Source: a virus. From it: DNA of 63,349 nt. The position numbers and the translations under genes were made by a program. This document shows, piece after piece, positions 1 through 7,856 of the stretch. Every line of letters starts with the position of its first letter. Within the stretch, counting starts at the first letter, position 1. The stretch covers positions 1 through 63,349 of IMG/VR virus record IMGVR_UViG_3300020129_000380; one strand, given 5' to 3'. The notes beneath the pieces are model-generated. The model did not search any database. It had not been told where the DNA came from and saw only the letters and a list, made by a program, of their open reading frames with translations.

Positions 1-127
1 CGATTCCATGCTGAATGTCTTTCCCTTGTTCTGTTGCAGAGCGTACTGGTAGGCGGCTTCGTCAATCATCCCCCAGCCCCTTTGAACGCGGTGCGGATGA
101 TGCTTTGCACGTCACTGAGCTTTACCC
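1..127. repeat. Left copy of 127-bp terminal overlap (circular join)
   Basis: Bases 1-127 are identical to 63223-63349. The exact odd length 127 is a usual maximum k-mer of short-read assemblers, so this is best read as a closed circle with one overlap duplicated. Removing one copy gives about 63,222 bp. A coding frame passes straight through the join: the gene at 63094-63291 starts inside the right copy. Confidence 0.93.
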
Positions 128-920
128 ATTCGCGTTTACGCTTTGTGCTCGGGGAATAGCCTAACGATTCTAATGTCGCCTCCAGCCCCTTCATATCGAC
201 GGTGGCGGGGAATTGTATCACGCCATCATCCTTTTGCTTGTCGCTACTCGATTTGTCGCAAGTGGGCTTTATGCTAGCCGAAGAACACGCCGCACCTTCT
301 TTCGATTGGTGGGGGATGGTGTCGTAGTTGGCGGAGGGGTTCTGGCTGCCAGATTCGACCTCATCCTTACGGGTAGAGACACCCTCCATATTATTATCCC
401 CCGCAAGAACGTGTCCCAAAGCATCTTCAAGCTTCGACTGCGCCCATTCAACGATATGCTTAGGAATGACGTTACGATGATTCATGATTACGCCGAGGGC
501 GGTGTTCATGGTTTTAAGCGTTTCAATAGAAGCCGCAGGAACGTGTCCCATCTCGACGACATTTGTGTCGTGAACATCTGGCAAGCTATTGGCTTTGCTT
601 GATTCACTACTGGCAGGAACGTGTCCCAGGGCGGCGATAGCGGCGACTTCCGCCCAGTATTTAAGATTCGTGTCAAATGGATACTTGTCGAACGGTATTC
701 GTGACCATGCCAATGATATTTTCTGTCTGACAGCATCAATGTCCTCATCACCCCGGCCTTCCATGGCGGATTTCCAACCGGCTACAAAATGGTCGCGTGC
801 ATATTCAGCCCCTTGCTGCTCCCAATCAAGACCGGATTCACGTTCAAACGCCTCTCGGCACCGAATCAACTCATCACCGTCCGTGGTGGGGTTAGTGGGG
901 GTTGGGCTACTCATTGTCAT
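66..920 (-). CDS. Phage early hypothetical protein
   Basis: I do not recognise this 284-residue protein. It is hydrophilic, without membrane segments. The N-terminal third has the pattern of an acidic helical domain (EAFERESGLDWEQQGAEYA), and the middle carries several short repeats containing LGHV(P/L)A, read from the DNA motif gaacgtgtccca seen four times on the plus strand. ATG 920 is preferred over GTG 926 because GGAG lies 8 bases before it. Its stop TGA overlaps the ATG of the next gene, which is reached across the circular join (ATG at 69, equal to 63291). Confidence 0.75.
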   Translation of the reverse strand: MTMSSPTPTNPTTDGDELIRCREAFERESGLDWEQQGAEYARDHFVAGWKSAMEGRGDEDIDAVRQKISLAWSRIPFDKYPFDTNLKYWAEVAAIAALGHVPASSESSKANSLPDVHDTNVVEMGHVPAASIETLKTMNTALGVIMNHRNVIPKHIVEWAQSKLEDALGHVLAGDNNMEGVSTRKDEVESGSQNPSANYDTIPHQSKEGAACSSASIKPTCDKSSSDKQKDDGVIQFPATVDMKGLEATLESLGYSPSTKRKREWVKLSDVQSIIRTAFKGAGG

Positions 921-1191
921 GCTCACGTCTCCATTTTAACTCAGCTTCAAGCTGCACCTTCAATCGCTCATGCTCTTCAAGAAGCTTACGCATCTCGAAA
1001 TCTTGAGGCCGCACTTCACAAACAGTACCCATGCCGAAAGTGGCAAGCTTATATCCTTCTTTCTCATCAAAGCAGATAAACCAATCGCCTATCTTTTCCG
1101 CCTGCATCATGACGTATCGGCCTTGGCAGAATATCTCGCGCTTATTTATCGCATCCATACCATCTCTCCTCGTGGGTGAATTATCGTCCAT
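907..1191 (-). CDS. Small hypothetical protein
   Basis: 94 residues with a charged helical C-terminus (EEHERLKVQLEAELKWRRE) that could form a coiled coil. An upstream in-frame ATG at 1209 exists, but ATG 1191 has AGAAGGG at normal spacing. It overlaps the small membrane peptide gene upstream by 11 bases and the next gene by 14, so it is translated as part of the left operon. Function unknown. Confidence 0.7.
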   Translation of the reverse strand: MDDNSPTRRDGMDAINKREIFCQGRYVMMQAEKIGDWFICFDEKEGYKLATFGMGTVCEVRPQDFEMRKLLEEHERLKVQLEAELKWRREHDNE

Positions 1192-1306
1192 AACCTTTTC
1201 CCTTCTCATTATCCATCACCACTTGCATCATCACCACCAACGCCGCTAGGAACGCAGCCGTTACGGCTAGGTCGCCGGGTGGGAAATGGCTGGGGTTACT
1301 CGGCAT
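1181..1306 (-). CDS. 41-residue single-pass membrane peptide
   Basis: Short frame with GGAG seven bases before its ATG. It has one hydrophobic stretch (residues about 13-31, LAVTAAFLAALVVMMQVVM) and a short basic C-terminus. It overlaps both neighbours by 11 bases, which fits the packing of this operon. Function unknown. Confidence 0.55.
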   Translation of the reverse strand: MPSNPSHFPPGDLAVTAAFLAALVVMMQVVMDNEKGKGYGR

Positions 1307-1583
1307 GGGGCGGCTCCAGCAGCTTAAGGGTTTCACGAGCTACCCGCCCCTCGTTCCAACGCTTAGTGCCAATATATTCTCGATAGGCGTAGTATTCCAA
1401 CGCCTCCACCACCTTATCGAGATGCACGAGCGATGAGGCGTCGAAGGCGGCTTGGGCTAAACTCATGCTCTCGTGAAAAGCTAGAGATGATTTCGGGTAA
1501 TCGTCAGCCAATTCACCAAACCGGTTGTCATGAATATTATCAGCCATTGCGCGAATCTGAGAGTTGCGGAAGTGGGCGGTCAT
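1296..1583 (-). CDS. Hypothetical protein
   Basis: 95 residues, soluble, helical. The start at 1583 is chosen because its ATGA overlaps the stop of the gene upstream; a longer frame to 1616 only extends into that gene. No known domain recognised. Confidence 0.7.
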   Translation of the reverse strand: MTAHFRNSQIRAMADNIHDNRFGELADDYPKSSLAFHESMSLAQAAFDASSLVHLDKVVEALEYYAYREYIGTKRWNEGRVARETLKLLEPPHAE

Positions 1584-1780
1584 GGCTTTATCCTTTGCTC
1601 TTCCGCTACTATGCATCCTTCAACCGGATTAGGCCATACACGCCCCTCATAATCGTAGAATTGCGGAATGCCTAAAATATTCTTATGTTCGGATTCAAGT
1701 AGCTTATCCATATCTTCCGAATCACGTTGCACAAGCTCGTGAACGAATGCTGTAGCTGGTATTATTGCAAATCGTCGCAT
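1580..1780 (-). CDS. Hypothetical protein
   Basis: 66 residues. ATG 1780 has GGAG seven bases upstream; the GTG at 1783 is too close to that site. The C-terminal half (NPVEGCIVAEEQRIKP) is polar. No domain recognised; it belongs to the left early operon. Confidence 0.65.
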   Translation of the reverse strand: MRRFAIIPATAFVHELVQRDSEDMDKLLESEHKNILGIPQFYDYEGRVWPNPVEGCIVAEEQRIKP

Positions 1781-1782
1781 CA

Positions 1783-1977
1783 CTATTCTCCTTCCGTCTT
1801 TGTTTCAGTAGGGGGCTTTATTTTCAACGCTCGGCAAATATCGGCGCGTCCGGCTGTAAATGATGCCGTCACCCGTCCGCCGCCCCAAGGCTTGTTTCCG
1901 GCTATTCTATAATCGTTCATATATACCGATGCCCCTTCTACGCCCGATACAATCTCAATTGTTACAATGTCGCCCAT
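1783..1977 (-). CDS. Hypothetical beta-rich protein
   Basis: 64 residues. AGGGGA just upstream of ATG 1977 favours this start over 2013. The sequence reads as alternating strands with a Gly-rich turn (NKPWGGGRVTASFTAG). The stop TAG precedes the next gene start by two bases. Function unknown. Confidence 0.65.
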   Translation of the reverse strand: MGDIVTIEIVSGVEGASVYMNDYRIAGNKPWGGGRVTASFTAGRADICRALKIKPPTETKTEGE

Positions 1978-1978
1978 A

Positions 1979-2161
1979 TCACTTCCCCTCGCTGGTGGTT
2001 GTGGGTGGTTCATCGCCCATTATTTTCCATGCAGACGCAGCTATGCGTAAATCCTGTCGAACGGCCTCTTTGTAACGCTCCAGGCTTCCACCCGTTATTT
2101 GAAGCGGTTTTGCGTCGAGTATACGTTGCAAGGCCATCTCTATCTTGTCTTTTCGTGTCAC
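1979..2161 (-). CDS. Hypothetical protein
   Basis: 60 residues, starting at GTG 2161, whose GTGA overlaps the stop of the upstream gene. It is lysine- and arginine-rich near the N-terminus (MTRKDKIEMALQRIL) and mostly helical. No domain recognised. Confidence 0.65.
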   Translation of the reverse strand: MTRKDKIEMALQRILDAKPLQITGGSLERYKEAVRQDLRIAASAWKIMGDEPPTTTSEGK

Positions 2162-2565
2162 GCCTCATCTCCCTTCAAAATGCTCCGATACCGGCGGCTG
2201 GAGGCTTGCCATCCTATCCACGCCTGATGATGCCCAAATTCCTCATATAAATTGCGTTCAGGCACCCATATTAACTCTTCTTGAAACCTCTCATAATGCC
2301 ACTCCTCAAACGCCTTCCGTTCATCCACGTCGTCTATGGTGGAGGCTAGATGGGTTACAACCAAATCCGCCACATCAGCACTTATATGCCGTGCAACATC
2401 CTCTCTTAAATCTGCCTCTGTAGGCTCATTGGAATGGTAGGTCTGCCTCGCGGTGAGAAATACCTTACGCATTCTAAACTCACTGTCGAACAGAAACTCC
2501 TGTACAGCTTTTCTCGCCCTATCGTCCGCGTCGGCCTTGATGGTTTTGATGTCGGGTGGGGTCAT
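2158..2565 (-). CDS. Hypothetical phage protein
   Basis: 135 residues from ATG 2565, which forms an ATGA overlap with the small gene upstream; the frame stays open to 2637. The C-terminal part (FGHHQAWIGWQASSRRY) resembles the short tail seen on many unnamed phage early proteins whose end places them as substrate-like W-x-W motifs, but no function is known. Acidic and soluble. Confidence 0.7.
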   Translation of the reverse strand: MTPPDIKTIKADADDRARKAVQEFLFDSEFRMRKVFLTARQTYHSNEPTEADLREDVARHISADVADLVVTHLASTIDDVDERKAFEEWHYERFQEELIWVPERNLYEEFGHHQAWIGWQASSRRYRSILKGDEA

Positions 2566-2732
2566 GGCAGCAGCCCAATTCCACAAATAGCCACGCCCAA
2601 CAAGCTTATCTCGAAAACGAATGAGAACAAAGCCCATCGAAAATCAGCCGATTTGAAATATACTTTACAGTCCATCACCCTATCTCCCATTCCCCCTCCT
2701 CGGCGTGTTGCTGGTTGCGGTTTGTTGGTCAT
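2562..2732 (-). CDS. 56-residue membrane protein
   Basis: Coupled to the upstream stop by ATGA at 2732, with an internal alternative start at 2690 preceded by GAGGAGGGGG. The C-terminal half is one hydrophobic helix (WALFSFVFEISLLGVAICGI). Its stop overlaps the next gene. Probably an inner-membrane peptide of unknown role. Confidence 0.6.
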   Translation of the reverse strand: MTNKPQPATRRGGGMGDRVMDCKVYFKSADFRWALFSFVFEISLLGVAICGIGLLP

Positions 2733-2962
2733 AAGCCGTACTTAATCTGGTATGCTTTCCACGCTTTATCGCCCTCGGCACAGCTTACCCGTCGATATTT
2801 ACGCACGACAAATTCCAACTCTGATACCCGCTTCCTCTCCTCCGCACGGGCTTCGGATATGGCGGCGTCAATGTATTTGGAAAGTGATAATACTGTATCC
2901 GTCAACATCCTATACCTATACTTGTCAGCAATTTCCTGCCCTTTCGTAATGCTATCTCCCAC
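2729..2962 (-). CDS. Hypothetical protein
   Basis: 77 residues from GTG 2962 (GGGAGGGGG lies just upstream); a longer frame to 3028 would run back through the preceding gene. Helical and highly charged (AAISEARAEERKRVSELE). Such short helical proteins are common in siphovirus early operons. No function assigned. Confidence 0.65.
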   Translation of the reverse strand: MGDSITKGQEIADKYRYRMLTDTVLSLSKYIDAAISEARAEERKRVSELEFVVRKYRRVSCAEGDKAWKAYQIKYGL

Positions 2963-3149
2963 GCCCCCTCCCTTTCCCCGGAACCCGGCTAATTTCAAGC
3001 CCGTCATATTCTTCCGGTTGTAAATCATCAGCCTGGCCCAAGACTCCCGCCAGCCCCGGCTTTATCGCAGCGTCCTCTAGCAGGGATGCGAGTTCCTGCG
3101 TTGTGGGAACGGTAGGGATGAGGGTGTCGATCGGTTTGCGTTCGGTCAT
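2952..3149 (-). CDS. Hypothetical protein
   Basis: 65 residues from ATG 3149, which overlaps the upstream TGA as ATGA. Residues 10-40 are acidic and helical; the C-terminus is basic (PGKGRGRGR), which could contact nucleic acid, but that is inference only. Confidence 0.65.
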   Translation of the reverse strand: MTERKPIDTLIPTVPTTQELASLLEDAAIKPGLAGVLGQADDLQPEEYDGLEISRVPGKGRGRGR

Positions 3150-3292
3150 AACAGCCACTCACTAATAACCACGCCGATGGAGAAGAACAACGCATAAAAC
3201 AGGGGAACCCACTGCCGATAGCAAGCTGCCGTCGCAAAGCCAATTACGACAGCTCCATATATGGCACCCATTTCAAACTCATGTCCCGTCAT
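3146..3292 (-). CDS. 48-residue membrane protein
   Basis: Small frame joined to both neighbours by ATGA overlaps. Two hydrophobic stretches are visible, about residues 9-24 (GAIYGAVVIGFATAA) and 29-48, so it probably spans the inner membrane twice. No family recognised. Confidence 0.6.
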   Translation of the reverse strand: MTGHEFEMGAIYGAVVIGFATAACYRQWVPLFYALFFSIGVVISEWLL

Positions 3293-3393
3293 AAAATCAC
3301 CCACACTAATGCCGCAATATACGGACCAAAGCCACAGATAATCAGCAGGCATAACAGTAAGGGATGTATGGCGTCTGTACCGTCTTTTGTCAT
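3289..3393 (-). CDS. 34-residue membrane peptide
   Basis: Very short frame, ATGA-coupled at both ends. After a polar N-terminus (MTKDGTDAIHP) the rest is one transmembrane-like helix with a Gly/Pro kink. The coupling and the next small membrane protein suggest a pair. Function unknown. Confidence 0.5.
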   Translation of the reverse strand: MTKDGTDAIHPLLLCLLIICGFGPYIAALVWVIL

Positions 3394-3575
3394 GGCAGCC
3401 TCCATGCTTTAACCGCTTCTTTCGCAGCAAGTATATTCGGGTACTCTTTTTGCTCGATAATATGAGGTTCGCGGTATCGCTTGGCGCCGGCAGGAAGCGG
3501 CCTCGAAAGAAACGTTACCACCTTGCTTCCCGGTGGACGTGTGGCGTAGCATTTCAACTTGCTTGAGCCTTTCAT
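3390..3575 (-). CDS. Hypothetical basic protein
   Basis: 61 residues, rich in Lys and Arg, beta-like. It is ATGA-coupled to the upstream gene at 3575 and to the membrane peptide downstream at 3393. No domain recognised. Confidence 0.65.
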   Translation of the reverse strand: MKGSSKLKCYATRPPGSKVVTFLSRPLPAGAKRYREPHIIEQKEYPNILAAKEAVKAWRLP

Positions 3576-3895
3576 GGTGCCTCCTTTAGTGCAACTCGTT
3601 CACTTGCCGCCCGCGTCCGCCAAACATCGACGGATACCCGAGCACTGTCATAACGCACTCGCTTTACATTCGCATCTTTCCTCGCCGCCACCATGCCCCG
3701 GATATGCTTGTCGTACTTATCGTTTCGCAGGGCATATTGTTCCTTGGCAGCCTGTGACCCGTCGATCTCCGTCCCAAGCTGGGCAATCACCGTTTTCCGC
3801 AGCTCCTCAAGCAACTCCGCTTGTTCATTCGCTGCCGCCCATTCCTCGCCAAGCTTGCTTAGCCGCTCGTAAACGTTGTCGGGGGTGATTTGCAT
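3572..3895 (-). CDS. Coiled-coil phage protein
   Basis: 107 residues; helical heptad-like pattern through most of the length (LSKLGEEWAAANEQAELLEE), ending in a conserved-looking WRTRAASERVALKEAP. Proteins of this type sit next to recombination genes in many siphoviruses. ATG 3895 forms a TGATG junction with the upstream stop; GTG 3898 is the alternative. Confidence 0.7.
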   Translation of the reverse strand: MQITPDNVYERLSKLGEEWAAANEQAELLEELRKTVIAQLGTEIDGSQAAKEQYALRNDKYDKHIRGMVAARKDANVKRVRYDSARVSVDVWRTRAASERVALKEAP

Positions 3896-4074
3896 CACGG
3901 AGCCTCGGGTTTGCCTTGCTTGGGCTTATGACGTCCCGAAAATCCCTTGCCCGACTTCGCTGGCCAAGCCGCAAACTCGTTCACTTTGCCGTCGATCTCG
4001 ATGAACCCGCGAAAATGCGGCTTCTTGTTCGAAGTATCCTCGCAGGCGTAGAAATTGATCTTGCCTTCAGCCAT
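3895..4074 (-). CDS. Small hypothetical protein beside recombination genes
   Basis: 59 residues. A beta-rich N-terminus (KINFYACEDTSNKKPHFRGF, IEIDGKVNEFAAWP) is followed by a basic Gly/Lys/Pro tail (KSGKGFSGRHKPKQGKPEA). This layout is seen in small nucleic-acid-binding proteins next to phage annealing proteins, but no family is assigned. Confidence 0.65.
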   Translation of the reverse strand: MAEGKINFYACEDTSNKKPHFRGFIEIDGKVNEFAAWPAKSGKGFSGRHKPKQGKPEAP

Positions 4075-4082
4075 AAGTCCTC

Positions 4083-4769
4083 CTATCTGATTGCAATGGT
4101 TTCTTTCTCGAATATCCGCAAGCCGGGGATTTCCCTTGCTCCGGCACGGATGGCCTGATTGACCTTCACCTGATCGAGCAAGAGATATTCCTTCGGCACC
4201 TGCCCAATATCAACCAGCTCACCCGTCCAGACCTTCTTGACCGTGCTCGTCGCCCCGGTTTGGCCATACGTCGTCGGCTTAAAGCTCGACACCACCGCAG
4301 CGGCAATTACTTCGGCAACGGGCATAGGCGCCCGGTCAAGTTCATCGCCAGATTCGTCCACGGCACGAGCATTCTCTTCCTCTTGCTTCTTTCGAGCCTC
4401 TTCCTCGCGTTGACGCTGTTCCGCTTCCAGCCTCTTGCGTTCCTCTTCCGCTTCCAGAGCCTCTTTTTGCTGGAAGGTCAACATCTTTGCTTTCAATACT
4501 GATTCCGCTTCGAGCAACGGCGCCCGCATCGCCTTAAACCGGCCATTGATAGCATCAACCCCGTCGTTAAACGGCTTCACCAGTCGCTTGCGTTCATCCT
4601 CGATGTCCCTGGCCCTGTCCTTGATGGCCTTCACCAAGTCCGTTGCATGGCTCAGGTCTGGCCGGGTGAAGATTGCAACGCTATCCGCAGCCTCGCAAAG
4701 CTCCGTAACCGTTGACCTCAGTTGCACTTCCGTATCGTTTTCATCCGTGATTAATGCTAGATTTGGCAT
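4083..4769 (-). CDS. Coiled-coil protein of recombination operon
   Basis: 228 residues. Residues about 45-85 are helical (KAIKDRARDIEDERKRLVKP), followed by a long charged coiled coil (about 95-140, many E/K/R/Q) and a C-terminal beta-like domain ending in EIPGLRIFEKETIAI. Proteins with this architecture are common directly downstream of phage RecT-like genes and are thought to act with them. Function is inferred from position only. Confidence 0.75.
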   Translation of the reverse strand: MPNLALITDENDTEVQLRSTVTELCEAADSVAIFTRPDLSHATDLVKAIKDRARDIEDERKRLVKPFNDGVDAINGRFKAMRAPLLEAESVLKAKMLTFQQKEALEAEEERKRLEAEQRQREEEARKKQEEENARAVDESGDELDRAPMPVAEVIAAAVVSSFKPTTYGQTGATSTVKKVWTGELVDIGQVPKEYLLLDQVKVNQAIRAGAREIPGLRIFEKETIAIR

Positions 4770-4778
4770 GTTCTCCTC

Positions 4779-5573
4779 CTATTTCAATGCGTTTGCCATT
4801 TTGTTAAACTCGTCTCCAATCGCCTTGAAAAGATCGGGACGTTCCTTCTCCATCACCCGCAGCGTCTTGGCATTCGCCCGGTTCCACAAAGAGATTTCTT
4901 GCAGGTTTTTTGCTCCTTGGATTTTCACTTCCAGAATCGTGGCGAACTCATCAAAATCCAAATCCCCGCTGGCAGTTACCGGAGCCGGGATGACATATTC
5001 ATCCTTATAAGGCCGCAGGGGGTCGCTAGGCCGATACTCCGCTTTAGCCACTTCTTGCACTTCAGCCAGCACCTCACCAGCCACCTTCGCAGCCGCCGGG
5101 ATACTCTCGACTTCCGTTTCATCGAGCATCCCAAGCCCGCAGATTGAAAGCGTCACACGCCGTTTTGCTTTCGTTACGGCCTTGAGAATCGCATTTACCC
5201 GTGCCTCGCCTTTTAGGCTTTCAGGCAAAGGCACCGCCCCGAAATCTTCATCCTGCCGACCATCGCCACCCTTCGCCCGGACATGAATGATGAGCAAATC
5301 GTTTTCAAACTTCTGATCGACGATTTCCAGGGATATGTTGTTTATCTTCCGAAGCTGTTCCGTTGCTCCACGCAATGCGTAAAGCACCAGCTTGCCATTC
5401 AACGTGATATACTCGAAAGGCTTTGTCAGCGGATTAAGCCCGAGGCTTTCGCACACGTTCTTGTAATACATCACCCGGTCTTGCTCTGATAAGAGTGCCA
5501 GGTTGCCCTTCGTAATTACTTGTTCGAGAACCGCCCCCGCGTTTTGTGTTGCTTGTGCTACTGCGTTTGTCAT
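4779..5573 (-). CDS. RecT/Red-beta-like single-strand annealing protein
   Basis: 264 residues. The core contains YYKNVCESLGLNPLTKPFEY and a later segment with TKAKRRVTLSICGLGMLDET, a pattern I associate with RecT/Bet-type single-strand annealing proteins, which pair complementary strands during phage recombination. The C-terminal third is probably a linker and helical tail. ATG 5573 is chosen because AAGGAGG lies just upstream; the frame is open to 5639. It is the promoter-proximal gene of the left operon. Exact subfamily uncertain. Confidence 0.75.
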   Translation of the reverse strand: MTNAVAQATQNAGAVLEQVITKGNLALLSEQDRVMYYKNVCESLGLNPLTKPFEYITLNGKLVLYALRGATEQLRKINNISLEIVDQKFENDLLIIHVRAKGGDGRQDEDFGAVPLPESLKGEARVNAILKAVTKAKRRVTLSICGLGMLDETEVESIPAAAKVAGEVLAEVQEVAKAEYRPSDPLRPYKDEYVIPAPVTASGDLDFDEFATILEVKIQGAKNLQEISLWNRANAKTLRVMEKERPDLFKAIGDEFNKMANALK

Positions 5574-5660
5574 TTCACTTCCTCCTTGACTGAACGTGAT
5601 TACTCTGCCAGTCTTAGCACCAACAAATCCTTCGCGCAACAGAAAAGTGAAAGAACTGAA
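5574..5660. promoter_or_regulatory. Divergent control region between left and plus-strand early operons
   Basis: 87 bases separate the starts of the annealing-protein operon (leftward) and the small HTH gene (rightward). A TTGACT at about 5593 may be a plus-strand -35 box, but no convincing -10 could be fixed. Position and the flanking Cro-like gene suggest the operator region of an early genetic switch. Confidence 0.5.
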
Positions 5661-5834
5661 ATGATGATAGATTGCAAGGAAATGATTAGGCTTGCTACGG
5701 TTAAATGGGGCGATGATTACAAAATCAGAAAGGCGACTGGCATCAGCCTAACAACCATATGGAGGATGCGACGCGGTGATTTCAATTTCCATGCAAAGAC
5801 GGTTGGAAAGCTGGTGAAAGCCCTCAACGAATGA
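5661..5834 (+). CDS. Small Cro-like HTH regulator
   Basis: 57 residues. A helix-turn-helix is visible at about residues 18-45 (YKIRKATGISLTTIWRMRRG), with the recognition helix around LTTIWRM. The size and place, divergent from the recombination operon, fit a Cro-type repressor. The open frame begins earlier (5520), but this would run back through the control region, so ATG 5661 is preferred. ATGA overlap with the next gene. Confidence 0.7.
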   Translation: MMIDCKEMIRLATVKWGDDYKIRKATGISLTTIWRMRRGDFNFHAKTVGKLVKALNE

Positions 5835-6124
5835 CCGACGCACCCGATAACCTCACGCTCGACGAAGTAGAATCATGGAGAGTCAATGCCAAGCTTCCAA
5901 TTGTTATCCAGCTGGCAACGCAACTCGCCGACACCATGCGTGAGAACGAGCGGTTGAGACTCGATTACAATATGGCAATGATGACTGTCGAGCATTCTCT
6001 CAAACCACACAAATATTTGATGGACGGCGGATGCCAAATGCCAAAAACAGTCATTAATGGCCATTGTGCTGTATGTGGCTCCCCTAAAAGAACCTGTCAG
6101 CCTCAGCCGCTGGTTTCCAAATGA
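5831..6124 (+). CDS. Hypothetical protein with C-terminal Cys pairs
   Basis: 97 residues. A helical body (residues 15-55) precedes a possible zinc-binding tail with CQMPKTVINGHCAVCGSPKR. ATGA overlaps on both sides tie it to the early plus-strand operon. Function unknown. Confidence 0.65.
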   Translation: MTDAPDNLTLDEVESWRVNAKLPIVIQLATQLADTMRENERLRLDYNMAMMTVEHSLKPHKYLMDGGCQMPKTVINGHCAVCGSPKRTCQPQPLVSK

Positions 6125-6447
6125 CCAAGCTCCCCCGCCCCCTCTCCATCGGCGAAGAACTGCTTGCCCAGCAGCTCAAGGCGTATGGCGTCGAGTTTAA
6201 CCGTCAATATGTTTTTCACCCCGGCAGGAAATGGAGATTCGATTTTCAACTTCCACTTAGATACATCGCAATCGAGGTGGAGGGCGGATTATTCGTGAAA
6301 GGCCGCCATTCTCGCGGCAAATCTTATGAGGCCGATCTTCGTAAATATAATCAAGCCACCATCAATGGATACCGCCTTCTGAGGTACTCAACCGACATGG
6401 TGAAGTCCGGCGAGGCCATCAAGCAAATAATGGAGTTCATCGAATGA
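6121..6447 (+). CDS. DUF559/Vsr-like PD-(D/E)xK endonuclease
   Basis: 108 residues. It has the order of a small restriction-fold nuclease: E12 in SIGEELLAQQL, D in WRFDFQLP, the pair IEVEGG, then GRHSRGKSYEADLRKYNQAT and GYRLLRYS. This matches phage proteins of the DUF559/Vsr-like group, likely cutting DNA during recombination or replication. The catalytic D and ExE are present, so it appears intact. Substrate unknown. Confidence 0.8.
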   Translation: MTKLPRPLSIGEELLAQQLKAYGVEFNRQYVFHPGRKWRFDFQLPLRYIAIEVEGGLFVKGRHSRGKSYEADLRKYNQATINGYRLLRYSTDMVKSGEAIKQIMEFIE

Positions 6448-6680
6448 CACAATGCCCCACATGCCACCAGCCACTACCCCTTGCCGCGGCCTTCCCCCGC
6501 GATTTGCCGCCTGTCGTGCAACTCGCACCCCCCTGGACACCCTATGAGGCCGACCGTCCGCCGGCATCACCCGAGGAACTCGCCCACACTAGCCGCACAC
6601 TGGAAGCTTACGAAGCAGGCCGCCCTGGAGGCCACTGGCAAGCCCACTTATTCAACCAGAAAACCGGAGAAGTCCTATGA
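6444..6680 (+). CDS. Hypothetical protein with N-terminal CxxC
   Basis: 78 residues, Pro-rich, beginning MTQCPTCHQPLPL. The single CxxC could be half of a zinc site. ATGA overlaps join it to both neighbours. No family recognised. Confidence 0.6.
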   Translation: MTQCPTCHQPLPLAAAFPRDLPPVVQLAPPWTPYEADRPPASPEELAHTSRTLEAYEAGRPGGHWQAHLFNQKTGEVL

Positions 6681-6823
6681 AGCCCTTTCTGAAACTTTGC
6701 CTCATTCGTATGCCTATAAGCCTTGTTACTATCGTGGCACTCGCTGCCACCCTACAGCCGCCTGATGGCTGGCAATTCATCTGCCTCATATCCTTCAGTT
6801 TTTGCCTGGGCTGGGCATCATGA
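6677..6823 (+). CDS. 48-residue membrane protein
   Basis: Short frame starting in an ATGA overlap. Two hydrophobic segments, about residues 6-26 and 33-47, suggest a two-pass inner-membrane peptide. Function unknown. Confidence 0.55.
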   Translation: MKPFLKLCLIRMPISLVTIVALAATLQPPDGWQFICLISFSFCLGWAS

Positions 6824-6891
6824 CCGAACCCCGAGCACCAAAGTTCAGCTCCCTCCATCTCCGCTCCCACGATCCCAAGACCCTGGCATAA
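6820..6891 (+). CDS. Possible 23-residue peptide
   Basis: Begins in an ATGA overlap with the gene before it and encodes a short His/Ser/Pro peptide. Only the coupling supports it. Confidence 0.25.
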   Translation: MTEPRAPKFSSLHLRSHDPKTLA

Positions 6892-7055
6892 AACCGCGAT
6901 AAATAGTCGTTGCAAAGTTATAAAAACGGCGTATTGTGGTCGGACTGTTTACTGTTGGAGGCAGATTCATTGTGAAACGTCCCTTAATTCTCTGACCTTA
7001 TGGCCGTGCGGCAGCACGTCCAACAGCGTGTTGTCGCCCGGTCACCAAGGCGTTT
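6892..7055 (+). promoter_or_regulatory. Intergenic region before replication genes
   Basis: 164 bases without a gene. TTGCAA (about 6912) followed by TATTGT about 17 bases later looks like a sigma70-type promoter for the replication genes. No clear Shine-Dalgarno sequence precedes ATG 7056. Confidence 0.35.
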
Positions 7056-7856
7056 ATGGCAGAATTTCCCGCGCTACCGCTTTTTACGGACGCGCTTTTG
7101 GCGGACACCGCCCACCTATCCCATGAAGAATTTGGGGCTTACCTTCGCTTGCTGATTCTTGAATGGCGTACTGCCGGGTGCAAACTTCCGGCAGATGCCA
7201 TGTGGCATATGCGGCGGCTTGGGGCAAATGAAAGCGAATACAAACGGTTATTTGAACCGCTCCTAAACGAGTTCTTTCAAGGTGACGGCAACTACCTATT
7301 CCAGAAGCGACTCATCAAAGAGTTCAACTACCTCCGCGACCAAAGTCAAAAACAGAGCGCTCGGGCTAAGTCACGGTGGAATAAGCATAAGACATCATGC
7401 CGCAGCGATGCCGCAAGTGGCAATGCCCCCCACCCCACCCCACCTATACCACTTAAAGAAAGTAAGAAAGAACCCCCTTTATCCCCCAGTGATGAACCAT
7501 TTGAACAATTCTGGAAAGAATTCCCTCCCCAGAGAAAAGGAAACAAGCAAAAAGCACGAACTGCTTGGGTAGCCGCTTTAACCCGTGCATCAAAGGAGAA
7601 AATCTATGAATCAGCCAAAAGTTATGCAGCCTCCGATGAGGTTGCCCGAGGTTTCGCCAAAGGTGCAGCCGCATGGCTTGCCGACGATCGATGGGACGTT
7701 GACTACGGAACACGAACGAGTCCTAGGAGCACTGGAAACAGCGATGATACCCGACCCAACGCTAAAGACTCTGGGCGAGACGTTGCCAGCCCTGCCAAGT
7801 CAAAATGGGTCTCAGCAGCAGACGAATACATCGCCAAGCACTCACAACCAGGCTGA
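7056..7856 (+). CDS. DUF1376 phage replication protein
   Basis: 266 residues. Residues about 5-100 match the DUF1376 domain: LPLFTDALLADTAHLSHEEF, then GAYLRLLILEWR, typical of phage replication-initiator or helicase-loader proteins. A Pro/Ser linker follows, then a C-terminal helical domain (FEQFWKEFPPQRKGNKQKAR, GAAAWLADDRW) that is common in phage replisome proteins. A second gene begins inside its last quarter in another frame. The role in initiating phage DNA replication is inferred from the family. Confidence 0.8.
   Translation: MAEFPALPLFTDALLADTAHLSHEEFGAYLRLLILEWRTAGCKLPADAMWHMRRLGANESEYKRLFEPLLNEFFQGDGNYLFQKRLIKEFNYLRDQSQKQSARAKSRWNKHKTSCRSDAASGNAPHPTPPIPLKESKKEPPLSPSDEPFEQFWKEFPPQRKGNKQKARTAWVAALTRASKEKIYESAKSYAASDEVARGFAKGAAAWLADDRWDVDYGTRTSPRSTGNSDDTRPNAKDSGRDVASPAKSKWVSAADEYIAKHSQPG

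Noticed and set aside
4435-5010. 191-codon plus-strand frame opposite the recombination genes
   Set aside because: Ser/Ala/Arg-rich antisense shadow of two well-supported minus-strand genes.
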